Source: Ariolimax columbianus
Lineage: Eukaryota > Mollusca > Gastropoda > Stylommatophora > Arionidae
NCBI GenBank assembly: GCA_036924085.1
Contig: JAVGWX010000013.1
Location: forward strand, 43,927,675 to 43,991,674
DNA length: 64,000 nt
Direction of reading: 5' to 3'
The notes beneath the pieces are model-generated. The model ran no database searches. It was given only the letters and a program-made list of their open reading frames with translations, and was not told where the DNA came from. Positions within the stretch are counted from its first letter, which is position 1; every line of letters begins with the position of its first letter. Shown here one piece after another: positions 1-11,119 of this stretch. A program made the position numbers and the translations under genes.

Positions 1-85
1 CGATGATAGACATTATATCAGATAAATAGACCAATTAACTGTCACCGGTTATTCTGATCTTTTTCAGCTTTCATTAACATTTTCG

Positions 86-255
86 TTGGTATATATGGTA
101 TGTATGGTATATATGGTATGTATGGTATATATGGTATGTATGGTATATATGGTATGTATGGTATATATGGTATGTATGGTATATATGGTATGTATGGTAT
201 ATATGGTATGTATGGTATATATGGTATGTATGGTATATATGGTATGTATTATATG
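86..255. repeat. 18-bp minisatellite (GGTATATATGGTATGTAT)
   Basis: About nine near-perfect copies of an 18-bp unit alternating GTATATATG and GTATGTATG. The apparent ORFs on both strands here are products of the repeat and not genes. Confidence 0.95.
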
Positions 256-263
256 TATGTATA

Positions 264-352
264 AATGTTCCGTACCAGGAAAGAGAGCGCGGGGACGTCC
301 AAGGAAGAGATGGGCAGACATCACTAAGTGGTCAAACCTTCTTCCAGGTGTC
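264..352 (+). mobile_element. RTE-like LINE, extreme C-terminal fragment
   Basis: The + strand reads VPGKRARGRPRKRW followed by ADITKWSNLLPG. This is the basic C-terminal tail typical of RTE-type ORF2 and matches VPGQRVRGRPRKRW in the larger RTE copy at 50925-53840. Only this short tail survives. It abuts an RT fragment on the opposite strand. Confidence 0.6.
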
Positions 353-364
353 TCATTCACATGA

Positions 365-960
365 ATATCAAGTGTGGTATGCATTCTACCTATATTCATT
401 GTCTCTGACTGCAATGTTTTGATATTCATATCGTACTTTTGACAGATCTAGTAGAGTATGTCAATATGAGTTTGCAGGTTTCGTTTATTGGAGTGGATCG
501 GACATTAGTCATCTGCAAAGAGCAATTCCTTTGGTACTTTCCTGTTCTGTATTTGCCTCCTGGGTTATTTTATTCAAATGTGTGTGACAAAGTGAATTGA
601 TGACAGAACACAGCCCTGTCTGACGCCTGATGAAATGGAACAACTCGGACATACCGTCTGTTCTTACTGCACTTTGGCTGTCCTGATATTGGGCTTTGAT
701 GTTACTAAGGCAAGGCCTTTACAGTCTATAATCTGCCAGGGTCTCCCATAGTTTACTTCTGTTGACTCTATTGAAGGCCGTTTCTTGATCTATGAATATA
801 AGGCTGTTCTTTCCATCGTATTTTATAGACTGTTCGCATATTTGTCTCAATGTAAACATTGCGCCTGTGCAGCTCTGTCCTCTCCTGAATTCGTACTACG
901 TCTCACTAATAGTTCTCTTCTCATTTATGAGATAACTTTCTTTAATAGCAGTGCGACAGA
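365..960 (-). mobile_element. RTE-like LINE reverse transcriptase fragment (decayed)
   Basis: The reverse complement reads through RT landmarks in shifting frames: RGQSCTGAMFTLRQICEQS, then a FIDQETAFNRVNRSKLWE block, then GVRQGCVLS, and finally KELLFADD followed directly by a stop. Order and spacing fit the fingers and palm of an RTE-type RT. Several frameshifts and stops make it a fossil. The endonuclease and C-terminus are absent. Confidence 0.75.
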
Positions 961-1084
961 CTGAGGGGACAACATTTGCTGAGGATGGCGTTCATAGGAC
1001 ATGCGAACAATATGCCCAGTCAATCAGATCGGGAATCTCTGCATCAGTCCATGGATGAAAAAGAGTCTTACCCTGCTGAGGACC

Positions 1085-1145
1085 ACAGCACTCTAACCTG
1101 CCAACCGATCCTGAGGGGCACTCTAACCTGCCAACCTATCCTGAG
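1085..1145. repeat. 31-bp direct duplication
   Basis: GGCACTCTAACCTGCCAACC is repeated once with one substitution, immediately before the GAA array. Confidence 0.7.
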
Positions 1146-1149
1146 GGGC

Positions 1150-1329
1150 ACGAAGAAGAGTGCGAAGAAGAAGAGAAAAAAGACAAATAAGAAGAAGAAG
1201 AACACAAAGAAGAAGAAAAACACAGAGAAGAAGAAGAAGAAGAAGAAGAAGAAGAAGAAGAAGAAGAAGAAGAATACAAAGAAGAAGAAATCGAAGAAGA
1301 AGAAGAAGAAGAAGAAGAAGAAGAAGAAG

Positions 1330-1361
<32 letters not shown>

Positions 1362-1426
1362 GACCACAAAGAAGAAAAAATAGAAGAAGAAGAAGAAGAA
1401 GAAGAAGAAGAAGAAGAAGAAGAAAA
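1150..1426. repeat. (GAA)n microsatellite
   Basis: About 275 bp of GAA with scattered interruptions. LINEs and SINEs in this window end in GAA repeats, so the array may have expanded from a retroelement tail. The Lys, Arg, Phe and Ser homopolymer ORFs across it are artefacts. Confidence 0.95.
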
Positions 1427-1430
1427 CATG

Positions 1431-1995
1431 CACCTTTGCCCTGTTTATACTGTCATAAAAATAAACTTTCTGCACTGTGTTTTAACTAATCCACAAAGTC
1501 TAAGAACTACATCAAACCGATAACATGACTTCTTTACGGCTAGTTGAAAAACCTCACGGTTCATCAATATTCACTCCAATAGGTTTCCATGTTAATTCAA
1601 GATGTTTGCGTATGCCAGGAAAGACACGCTACGTAAGTTGTGAAATTGAGTAAATGGTTATTTGTCCGGGAAAAGTACTGACATTTGTGTTTGTCATGTT
1701 CTAATTAAAATTTGATATGCACGGTCTGTTCGATATGCACCTGTTACTATTTGTATATGATAGTTTTCTGTCCACTTGTGCCGTCGGGAGTCTAAGTCCT
1801 TGTCGAAGGTCGTCGTAAGCCCGTGTCGATACATAATTTATTTGTCATCTGTCTATCTGTTGCGCGATCTCCATCGTGCCATGTATACAAGTAAAGCATT
1901 ATTTTAACAGTGTTTTTCCAGGAACAATTCGTTTTTGTATTATTTCAATCCCTTTGCAGCACAGTGAAGGACTTATGAACTTATGACTGACTGAT
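1431..1995. other. no recognisable feature
   Basis: AT-rich sequence without a long ORF, tandem array or recognisable element. Confidence 0.5.
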
Positions 1996-1999
1996 TGCG

Positions 2000-2245
2000 T
2001 CGGAGTTAGCTGACCAAAAGAATAACTCGCATCCAAGCGGCGGCCCTGGAAACAGGCTGCAATAGTGAGAATATGGGAAGCAAAAATGGAAACCAAAAAA
2101 ATCCAGCTGGATATGTCGGGCCGAACGGAGCAGATATCGAAGTCTCGCGGTTGTTTGTGTTAAATGCCCACAATAGGTAAATATGTGAAAAAGAGGAAGA
2201 AGAAGAAGAGGAACACAAAGAAGAAGAATAAGAGAAGAAGAAGAA
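2000..2245 (+). mobile_element. diverged SINE copy with GAA tail
   Basis: Contains the SINE landmarks CCTGGAAACAGGCTGCA, GGATATGTCGGGCCGAAC and an A/G-rich GAAGAAGAAG tail. It corresponds to the consensus blocks GATCCTGGATAACAGGCTGC and GGATGTGTTGGCCCGAAAGG of the full copy at 34633. It is heavily diverged in the middle. Confidence 0.55.
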
Positions 2246-2284
2246 AAATAAGACGAATCAGAATTTTTTTTTTTAAAAGCATAA

Positions 2285-2625
2285 AGTTGCCGAGCATTAT
2301 ATGAGCTACAACTAACTGCTAGCGTCAGGGCCAGCAACCCAGAGCTGCCAAGTCCTCTCTTAACCTCCGCCTGGTGATGCTGGCTAACAGGATACAAAAG
2401 GACATACTGGCTAAGGAGAGGGGATCGAAGAGGGAATGCTAACTTCTTACCCACAAATGGTTTGCTGAAGTCGGATGTGTCGGACCGAAAGGTGCAAATA
2501 TCACAGTAAAGCTGGAAACTACGGACACAGCAGATTCCATTCTCCGAACTACATTCTAATACTTGCAAATCCCTTTTCATGGCTTAGTAATAGGAGTTTG
2601 AGAATGAACGAAGAAGTAGGGGATA
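2285..2625 (+). mobile_element. 354-bp-type SINE, nearly complete copy
   Basis: Collinear with the complete SINE at 34633-34986 from the block CTAGCGTCAGGGCCAGCAAC onward, through GCTGAAGTCGGATGTGTCGG to GAGAATGAACGAAGAAG. The extreme 5' end is degraded and the GAA tail is short. A second partial copy follows directly downstream. Confidence 0.8.
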
Positions 2626-2639
2626 AAGAGGAATAACAA

Positions 2640-2875
2640 CAACGATTTAAGACCAAAAACTGTCGAAGACAGATGTGTTGGACCGAAAGGTGCAAATATC
2701 GCAGTCAGGCTGTAAACTAGCGACACAACGCATTCCGTTCTCCGGACTACATCCTGATACTTGCAAAGCCCTGTTCAGGACTTGGTATCGGGAGATTGAG
2801 AACGAGCAAAGAAAAAGAAGACCAAAAAAAGGAAGAAAATGTGAAAGAAGAAGACAAGGAAGAAGATAAAGAAAC
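2640..2875 (+). mobile_element. SINE 3' part (5'-truncated)
   Basis: Starts in the ACAGATGTGTTGGACCGAAAG block. It keeps ACACAACGCATTCCGTTCTC and GGGAGATTGAGAACGAGC, and ends in an A/G-rich tail. The 5' truncation is typical of reverse-transcribed copies. Confidence 0.8.
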
Positions 2876-2877
2876 AA

Positions 2878-3250
2878 TTAAATGAAGATTAACACCCAGT
2901 ACAAATTCTCACAGAGCATCGAAGACTGGAATCGGCCAATCGGATACTCAGAAACAGTCCTGTAGAGCCCGGGGCTTACCAAGGAAGTATGGAACTGTGA
3001 ATGCCAGCAAATCACTGGAGTGGAACGCACGTGCTCAAACACATGGAGACAATGGAAGTCTGGCACTCACGATCCACGCTGGAGACTGGGACGGTAATTA
3101 GGCATATCACGTGGCCAAGGCCTCCTCGCACGAGCCATCCTTTTGTTATTCACGCTTCGATGTAGCGTGTCTGGCCCAATTTGCATATAGCTGCATCCTG
3201 TGTGAAATGCGCTCGTGCGTCACGCAAGTTTTGTCAGACATGCCCCAGTT
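2878..3250. other. no recognisable feature
   Basis: Unique-looking sequence. TTAACACCCAGTACAA also occurs near 14245, hinting at a dispersed repeat, but nothing more can be supported. Confidence 0.4.
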
Positions 3251-3367
3251 TAATACGCCGTGTAAAGTTCTTTATGAATTTTAGTTTGGAGAAATCCAAT
3301 GACAACCCAAATGAAAATAAAAGAAAATCGAGATATGGACAAAAGGTACGTGATTGTTAAGGATAAT

Positions 3368-3478
3368 GTACACACAAACACACACACACACACAGAGACG
3401 CACACACACACACACAGACGCGCATGCACACACGCACAGACACACACACACACACAAACACACACATATATACACATG
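3368..3478. repeat. (CA)n microsatellite, interrupted
   Basis: CA dinucleotide array with CGCA and GA interruptions. A shorter CA patch lies at 3985-4013. Confidence 0.95.
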
Positions 3479-3499
3479 CATGTTGTTAGCACATCACAA

Positions 3500-3975
3500 G
3501 TAATGAGCACCCTTTCATTTAGCCAGTCCCTCCAGTCGAGTATTGTGCGAGTCGGGGTTATGGATGGGTGCAGCCATGACTGACGAGTTTGATTCGGGAA
3601 CTGCATACTCGCAGGCAGTGAGGACATGGAAAGTTCGCTTCGCGAGACGGTGATACATGTATTTCACTGACTTTTCTGACCTGTCCCCGTTGTTCTGCTG
3701 CAGTCTTTTTAGAAGCATGACACTGCTACTCTGTGGACAGCTGTGCGCCAGGTTGTACAGTATTGTGCTGCATCTTCCCCATGTTTCGAGGTATATGCTG
3801 AAGACTTTTAAAGACGCCTTTAGTGTGTCTTTTTAGCGCTTTTTATTTGCCCATTTCTACATCTCGCCACAGATGATTATTTTTGTAAACTGATAGTCTG
3901 GCATGCGAACCACATGACCGGACCAGCGAATCTGTGATTGTATCATGATGGTATCAATGCTAGGGATTCCAGCTC
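3500..3975 (-). mobile_element. RTE-like LINE C-terminal fragment (decayed)
   Basis: The reverse complement reads IRWSGHVVRMPDYQFTK, the WAGHVVRM motif of RTE/Jockey-type ORF2 C-termini. It continues through KDTLKASLK and WGRCSTILYNLAHSCPQ, the usual downstream region. Frameshifts interrupt it. It lies tail to tail with a CR1-like fragment on the + strand. Confidence 0.7.
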
Positions 3976-4014
3976 TCTCATTCACACATACACACACATA
4001 AACACACACACATA

Positions 4015-5012
4015 GAAGTCCAATCAGCATAAATAATGAGTACCCTGAGTGGTGTGAAGTTAAAAGTGGAGTGCTACAGGGCTCGATTTTCGGACCAATT
4101 TTGTTCTGGATATTTATAAACTTTTCGGACATTGATTTGGGATCCATGATTGCAAAACCCATGATGACACAAAACTATGCTTCAGTGTCTCCTCTAAAGC
4201 AGAAGTGGATATATTGAGGTCGTATTTAGATACAATTTAAGAATGGTCTGTGGGCTGGTAAATGGTGTTTAATGTAGATAAATGTACAGTCATCCACGTG
4301 GGTAGATCCAATATGGAACATAATTACAGAACAATTTTAAAAAGATAGAAAAGGAAAGGGACATAGGGGTTATAATAGATCATACAGGTAAAGTCAGTGA
4401 GCAAGTCCAGGTAGCAGTGAAAATAGCAAATGCAATGTTAGGTATGATAACAAGAAATATTAAACATAGAAGCAAGGAAGTCATTGTCAAGCTGTATAGA
4501 GCATTATTTAGGCCTAGATTGGAGTACTGTGCATAGGTGTGGAGTCCTTATCGTAGAGGAGATATTAACATGCTGGAAAAGACCCAAAAATGAGCGATAA
4601 AATCCAGTGGGATTCCAGAATTACAGTTTTGAGGAAATTCTAAGAAAAACCGACAGACAGTGTCTAATAACGAGAAGAATTCGAGTTGACTTAATACAGG
4701 ATCAGTAAGATAATCAACGGTAAGGATAAATTAGACTAAAACAAGTTTTTTTCCCCAAAAAACAACCACCTACAAGAACAAGAGGGCATAGCTACAAATA
4801 AACTAATGAAAGGTCCAGATTAAATATTAGGAAATACTTTTTTAGTCAGAGAGCGGTGAATGCTTGGAATGCATTGCCACAGGAGACAGGGACAATTAAT
4901 GCATTTGGGAACAGATTTGATGCGTATAGTTTTCAGAGCAAGTAGTCGTAAATGTAACTGGTTTAATACATACTCTGCAGAGACTTCTAAGCCAGCATAA
5001 AGACGTTAAGTT
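4015..5012 (+). mobile_element. CR1-like LINE, RT to 3' end (decayed)
   Basis: The + strand shows the SGV.QGSIFGPILFW region of the RT palm, then VDKCTVIHVG, ERDIGVIIDHTGKVSEQVQ and KEVIVKLYRALFRPRLEYC, then LEKTQK. This is the classic order of a CR1/L2-type RT and thumb. The 3' end carries ACTCTGCAGAGACTTC and the terminal AAGACGTTAAGTTAAA repeat, shared with copies at 26380, 41510, 49165 and 50010. Stops and frameshifts make it inactive. Confidence 0.8.
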
Positions 5013-5164
5013 AAATTAATGACCGAATGAAAACAATGAAAGACACGACCTATATTGTAGATCAAAGCGAAAGAGATGCTTTTGATACCCGTTGATGTAA
5101 GATTGATAAGCCGCTTTAAGAAATTCACTGCGTATGCCCGATATATCGGCTAAAAACTGTCTTA

Positions 5165-5745
5165 CTGTGCTTCAGAGCCGATATATTTAAAACAGACAAT
5201 AGCGGCGCTTGCAGTGCTTAACAAATTCTGGCAAAATAAACGGTTAGCACTATACACGAAAATCAGATTAATGCGTACATTGGTCTTGTCAATATTCATT
5301 TATGCTTCTGAGACATTGACAGTTACAGTTGACCTTCGGACACAGGCCTTGGAGATGAGATATTTCCGAAGACTTTTAAACGTCACATACAAAGATCGAG
5401 TTACAAATGAGGAAATACGAGATAGAATTACAACAGCAATTTGGCCTTTTGAAGACCTCTTGGCAACTGTTAAAAGAAGGAAACTCGCTTGGTACGGTCA
5501 CATTTCGAGATCAAATGTTCTTGCAAATACGATCCTTGCAAACACGAAAAGGTGCAAAACAGACGATGAAGAGGCCGTCCCAAAAAGATGTGGGAGGACA
5601 ACATAATGGACCAATCTCATACTAGAAGAGGCATAGGCAGCGGCAGCTGACAGGGAAGGGTGACGTGGTGTTGTGAGGATGTCTTCATGTGTGCCCCAAC
5701 AAATTCCCCGGTTACGAGATGACCTGATCTGACCTGATCATTGTT
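5165..5745 (+). mobile_element. RTE-type LINE 3' fragment
   Basis: An open stretch at 5214-5606 encodes RTE thumb and C-terminal motifs: NKRLALYTKIRLMRTLVLS, LNVTYKDRVTNEEIRDR and KRRKLAWYGHISRSN. These match the C-terminus of the element at 50925-53840. The 3' UTR keeps GTCTTCATGTGTGCCCCAAC and ends in a degenerate TGACCTGATC tail. Confidence 0.85.
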
Positions 5746-5747
5746 GG

Positions 5748-5918
5748 ATGGAGCAGCTTGTAAAGCAAATTTGATTTCTGAAAGTATTATTTTTGGTTCT
5801 AGCTACATCCATGCGTTAATGTTGGTATCTTGTTTCCCACTGATCCCAGTTGTTGTTAAATTGAGAAGTTCTTTAAAGTATTGCTGCCATCTGTTCAGGA
5901 CTAGTTGATGGCCATTAT
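5748..5918 (-). mobile_element. RTE-like LINE fragment (pre-RT linker)
   Basis: The reverse complement reads QQYFKELLNL and LSEIKFALQAAPSNN. The same linker, EIQYALQAAPSNK, occurs in the LINE at 43700-46075. Only this segment between endonuclease and RT remains. Confidence 0.6.
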
Positions 5919-5924
5919 GTACAC

Positions 5925-6045
5925 GATTTGGCTGTCTGCTTTACAAATGTGTACATGAACAGGCTTTGACCGACTGCTTCACAAGTGTGTACATGTACAC
6001 GATTTGATTGTACGCTCCACAAGTGTCTACATGTGTACAAAGAGC
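5925..6045. repeat. short tandem repeat (about 55 bp x 2-3)
   Basis: Repeated GTACACGATTTG ... CTTTACAAATGTGTACATG segments with moderate divergence. Confidence 0.5.
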
Positions 6046-6059
6046 AAACTGCTCGTATT

Positions 6060-6480
6060 GTGTTCACCTTCAGTTTATTTCAGACCACCATCAGTTCGGT
6101 TCAATTACTTCAGTTCATTTCAGATCAGTTCAACTCAGTTCAGATAATTTCAGATCATATTCAGTTCATTTCAGATCAGATCAGTTTAGTTCAATTCATA
6201 TTAAATCAGTTCAGATCACTTCAGATCAGATCACTTCAGCTCAGTTTAGATCAAAACAAATCAGTTCAACTCTTACTAATTCAGTTCCGATCACTTCCGC
6301 TCACTTGAGATCAGATCATAAGCAAATCACTTTCGTTCAGATTAGATCAGTTCAGATCAGTTCAGTTCATTTCGGTCCGGACCAGTACATCTCAATTCAT
6401 TTCAGTTCAATTCCGTTTATTTTGATTCACATCAGTTAAGATCACTTTAGTTCAGTTGAGTTCGTTTAGATAAATTCAGT
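6060..6480. repeat. degenerate (TCAGTTCAGA)n array
   Basis: About 420 bp of mixed TCAGTTCA and AGATCA words. It is the reverse complement in type of the TGAACTGAACTGAACTG tail that ends the RTE element near 50815, and may be an expanded retroelement tail. Confidence 0.85.
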
Positions 6481-6484
6481 TCAC

Positions 6485-7105
6485 TTGAGTTAACTTACGA
6501 CGTATTTTTCCATTGTTGGAATGCACCGAACGGATTTGCAGGGTCGAGGGTTAAAGGTTAAAGACCGTTTGCCTATACAGTCACCACGCTCAGTTCAGGT
6601 TAGGTTGACATTTTACTTCTAATAGAAAAATGCATGTTCGCCGTACCGAGTTTTCTATTTCCAATACCATTCAGCAGTGACACATCTTTTGTTTCGCTTC
6701 ATAAGCTCATCACACCAGATGGTAGAGCTTACCGTATAAGTCACCACTATGGTACGATTGAATGCTTGAATATACATTGTATACTGTGTACAACTAGTTC
6801 AGAAAGATACACTGTAAAAACCGTCCAACACTATACTCAAAACTGTACAGAGATGAAGGTAGGCTGCAGGCAATTTTCATGTGTGACATCGAATCGATGA
6901 GGACATCAAATGGAATTAAATTTATGAATTGTATTTTAAATGCATGTTATGGTTGTTGTTGTTTGGTTATTCTTAGCTGCTCGTAATGAGCTGTTATCTC
7001 TTGAGGCATTTCCGTGGTAGCAAGTTGAAGCGGCTCTTGTTATATCACTGGTTAACTGAAGAAGACTGGCTTTGGTTGTAGTGCAATGTTAGTTTTCTCA
7101 GTAGG
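6485..7105. other. no recognisable feature
   Basis: No array or element recognised; a short open stretch at 6634-6900 shows no known motif. Confidence 0.4.
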
Positions 7106-7109
7106 CTTA

Positions 7110-9270
7110 TCTTCTAGTTATTCTTCTTCTTTTTCTTCGATAAACTGATGCAATGCTTCTAGCCCGGTGAGGTTCACAAAGGAGACTGCGTTTCAGGTCG
7201 TCGTCGGTCCCCCACAGCTTTCCGATCATGGTCGCTTCTCCCGAATCAAAATGCCTCGCTTTGGTCGTCTGCAAAAGTGGGGTAGCCCTGCAGGATATGT
7301 TCTGGTGTATGCTTGGGTGCTCCACAGTCGTACGTGATGGTGTCTCTAAAACCCATTATGTGGAGACAGTCCTTGAGTTTGAAGATATGTGTATATCCAT
7401 GTCTGCCAAGTTTGTTTATGCTGTCATTTTATGGCTTGTATTATTTGTGTTGGTTTCTTTCCTTTCAGTTCTCATGCAACGTTGTATGACTGCCTTTGGT
7501 TATTTATAGCTTAGTGTATGATGAGTCTGCGTGCCTCTACTTCCAGCTTGCGCGAGCTCATTTACCTTCTCGTTTCAAAGGATCTCACAGTGGGCCAGTA
7601 AAAACTTCTTTTTTTTTTAACATCAAAACAATGTTATATTTTATTTCTTGTGAAAGTCTATCTTGTTTTAGGCTTGAGATGGCTTGGAGTACGATCATGG
7701 AGTCTGTTAGAATGACCATTTTCTTTGTAGTTGTGTTTTGGTTGATATAAATCTGCGTTGCTGCATGAACGAACAGCTGTTGCTTCAGCTCTTAAATTGG
7801 TACAGGTCTCTCCTGCTGGGATGGAGAGATGTTCCATGTCACGTGTGGAGAGTGCGATGTAGATTCCGCTGCCTTATCTTTTTTCGCTTTCCCTGGCCGA
7901 TGTTTTGTGTGTACACGTATCTCCAGGAGTTGCTATGGCACTGTCTCTTGAGCTCTTGCAGAACATTGATTTTGTGTTCCGTTGCTGACTGCTCACTTAT
8001 CGTTGTTTTCCCTGGAACCTCCAAGATTATTTTGGACCTGCCCTGACTCCGTATCAGTGGTTCTGTAATGAATACTTTGCTTTTTTCGAAATCAATGATA
8101 TCTGAAGGATCGTTCTGGCAAGATGGCTGAGGCTTTTTTTTAGAACTCTGTTTTTTAGTTGTCTCTTGGAACTTTTGGTGTCGATGGTGATCAGGTAGCC
8201 CATTAGAACTCTGTTTTTTAGTTGTCTCTCGGAACTTCTGGTGTTGATGATGATCAGGTAGCCCCTTAGAACTCTGTTTTTTAGTTGTCTCTTGGAACTT
8301 CTGGTGTTGATGATGATCAGGTAGCTTTTCAAACTGAGTGAGGGATTTGTATTTTTTTCTCAATTAAAGAGGTTCAATATTTGCTGTTTTCGCTAACTTG
8401 TAATAGGAAAGCTTTTCAATGCCCCAAGGGAAGTTCTCAGACCCATATTTTTGTCTCATTCTTGTTGTCCTATGTTTGTTTCGGTAGTTGTTGTCCATGT
8501 GCTAGAGGCATATGCCATGATTGGTTTGATTGCAACAGTGCAGATCTACTTGAGGATCGTCGTGTAGGCTGATTAAGACATGCTGATGACATCATTTAGT
8601 GATGTCGTTTATATATATCAAGAAGAGAATAGACACTATTACACTTCCATGTGGCACTCCCTCTCTCAGCCTGACTGACAAGCTGGTATAGTTGTCCAAT
8701 CTAATCCTGGCAGATCTTTGGAAGAGGTAACATTTTATTTTATCCATGAGAACGTGTTGTTGGTTAATCCCTGTTGGAGGATTTTCAGCTTCAGGCCTTG
8801 TCTCCAGACAGTATCGAAATCGACACAGGAGAGATCACAGAAGATGTATAGAACTGAACTTTAATTTTCTATTACAAGACTTTTCTGTGCCCTGTGTTAG
8901 TTATGTTAGTTGATCCGCTGTGCTTCCATGCTGACTGTATCCTGTTTGAGTTGTGGCGAGTTGCCAGTTAGACTCAAAGTACCAAGTGAGTCTGTTCTTT
9001 ATCAGTCTTTCTATCAGTTTCCCCACACAGCTAAGGAGGCTGATCGGCCTATAGTTTTAGGATGTAGTTTGTCTTTTCCTAGTTTAGGAATAGATTGAAT
9101 GTAAGCCTTCTTTCACAGTGCTAGAACAGTACCCTCGTGCCAGCTCTGGTAAGAAATACCAAGGAGGAACCTTTTTCATATAGGGCCTAGGTTTTTGAGG
9201 AATTCATTTGTGATTCCATCAGCTTCTTATGCTTTTTTTTCTCATATGAGGCTTGATACTATGGAGATCA
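7110..9270 (-). mobile_element. I-superfamily (Nimb-like) LINE, decayed 5'-truncated copy
   Basis: Read on the - strand, the RT is recognisable as YRPISLLSCVGKLIERLI (about 9060), VPHGS followed by LFLIYIND (about 8600-8640), and KPIMAYASSTWTTTTETN (about 8500). The last matches the RPVLEYGIAAWTTAAKAN block of the intact LINE. The C-terminus has PEHILQGYPTFAD followed by a GAA tail at 7115-7140, like the HLLQNCPTYED knuckle of the intact copy. Many stops and frameshifts are present, the endonuclease is missing, and a 63-bp array has grown inside it. Confidence 0.75.
8141..8326. repeat. 63-bp minisatellite, 3 copies
   Basis: Units start at 8141, 8204 and 8267, each beginning TAGAACTCTGTTTTTTAG. 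The period equals 21 codons, so the - strand reads a repeated KFQETTKKQSS block. It lies inside the decayed LINE at 7110-9270. Confidence 0.9.
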
Positions 9271-9298
9271 CAGGAGGCTTGATACTATGGAGATCACA
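9247..9298. repeat. 26-bp perfect direct duplication
   Basis: GAGGCTTGATACTATGGAGA plus TCACAG occurs twice back to back. Confidence 0.9.
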
Positions 9299-9399
9299 GT
9301 TGACGATGATCCCCAGATCATTGACCAGGTGTGGGGATAAAACATATCCAGGTAATGCCTCAGCGACCGCACCAGGATAAAAACAAAACGTGAGCTTCC

Positions 9400-10345
9400 G
9401 TCAAGGACACAGAACGAACGAAAACAACTAAAAAATCCCAACAAAACAAGATAGGATGAAGTTTTATATAAATGAAATGACACAGTTGGCTAACCCTCAT
9501 GAAGAGTCCCTAAATAAACTGTTGTTTGCTGATGATCAGGTCACCTTTTACCAACATGGAGAAGACCTACACCTCCTGAACTATCTCCATTTCGCTTGTT
9601 AAAATATAACATGAAGGCCATCAAAGGCAAGACAGAGACTATGTTCATATCGTGTGAACAATTGCAGAGAAGTTTCCACATCAGTGACATTGATATCAAG
9701 CAAGTATGGCAATTCAAATACCTGGGTAGTATGTTCACTGATGACGGCGCAGAGTGGACAGAGAGATTGCACATTGAATTCAGAAGGCGAACAGTGTTCA
9801 CTATTAATTTGCACCAATTTTGAAACACCCTAGATTGCCTTTTTCAACGAAGAAAAGGCTGATAAATACACTATTTATTTCTACATTGTGCCACCAATGT
9901 CAATCTTGGTCCTTACTAGCAACCCATCAGGGTAAGATCCAGAGCTGTGAGATGCGATGTGTGAGAAGGGAAGCTGGAAAGACAATCCGTGACCGAGTCC
10001 GCTATACACCACACTCGTGCAAACAGTAGGCACAAACCCAGTTAGTGCCTACATTAAAGCAGAACAAATCAAGTAGTTTGGTCATATAGTCAGAATGCAT
10101 TAAGACCAGCCTGCAGTGAAAGCATATCATATGCAGGTCTCCGGTTCACATGCAAGAGGCAGTCCTCAACGTCGATGGATCGAGGGTGTGTCTGACACTC
10201 TCAGGAAGTTACACCTAATGAATTTACAAGCCTTCCACTTGGCGATAAAAGATCTGCGCATCACGCCTTTTTTGCAACGGAGTGTGGCAAATGCAATAGG
10301 ACAGATTAAGACTGAAAAGAAGAAGAAACAAAAAAAAATGAGCAG
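9400..10345 (+). mobile_element. RTE-like LINE, RT palm to C-terminus (decayed)
   Basis: The + strand contains LNKLLFADDQ (RT catalytic motif), KAIKGKTETMFISCEQ, VWQFKYLGSMFTDDG, TKKRLINTLFISTLCHQCQSW and GSPQRRWIEGVSDTLRK in the correct order but in shifting frames. It ends in an A/G-rich tail at 10312-10335. The LLFADDQ variant also occurs in the - strand element near 44400, so the two are probably one family. Confidence 0.8.
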
Positions 10346-10384
10346 TTTAAGTTGAGGTCAACCAGAAGTGAGATCATGTAAGTA

Positions 10385-10805
10385 CGAAGCGTGTTCAAAT
10401 CAGATTGGGCCTAACTGCACCAGGTGAACATACGTACGTTGCGTATGATGACGTCATTTCTAATGTAAACAGCACAAACCAACCGTCAAGTTTGCAAAAT
10501 TTCATTATCCTCCGACTCATAGTTTCCTCAGCAGCCCGTTGAAAACATGGCGATTGTGATTCGGAATCCGCCCAGAGTTGACCAGCGAACGGTGATTCGG
10601 CATCTAACAGCTGAAAGATGCCGACCAGTTGACATTCATCACGTAATGCAGGCAGGGCATGGTGACAAAAGTATGTCGAAGACAACAGTGAAGGACTCGA
10701 CAACGAAGTTTAAGGTCAGGCGCATGTTGTTGTGTCAGAAGATGCCATCAACAAAATTGATGAAGTAACTGGTGGACCGTTGCTGGAACTTACGTTCTTA
10801 TTTAA
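10385..10805 (+). mobile_element. mariner-like element, 5' portion
   Basis: Begins after a TA dinucleotide with CGAAGCGTGTTCAAATCAG, close to the terminus of the mariner at 63174 (CGAGGGGCATTCAAATAAAA). It encodes the helix-turn-helix N-terminus of a mariner transposase: DQRTVIRHLTAERCRPVDIH then DKSMSKTTVK. The catalytic domain is missing and frames shift after the HTH. It is a relic. Confidence 0.7.
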
Positions 10806-11115
10806 CATCTGATCATGGCGCAAGCGACTTAGCACCTGTATTATTGCATTCCCAACATGAATAACCATATTTGCTTGACATTGAAGCGCCGGTAACCCAC
10901 TTTAGCAGAGCGGTAATGCACTTGTTTTTCATAGCAAACGATATATGATACCTCTTAAATCCCGTTATATGACTCCTCTTAAATCCCATTGGATGACTCC
11001 TCTTAAATCCCGTCGTCTGACTCCAAAACTTGAACGGCCTTGAAAATAGATGAGAAGGGTCATTAAACCATCCATATGGGTAGCCAGAGACCAATCCGTG
11101 TAAAATTCTGGTTAC
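10806..11115. other. unassigned, with short 19-bp repeats
   Basis: Between 10950 and 11030 a CCTCTTAAATCCCRTT motif recurs three times. Nothing else recognised. Confidence 0.5.
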
Positions 11116-11119
11116 CTGG

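Noticed and set aside
10547..10768. Independent host gene encoding a 73-residue HTH protein
   Set aside because: It sits just inside a mariner terminus and matches the mariner transposase N-terminus, so it is a transposon relic.
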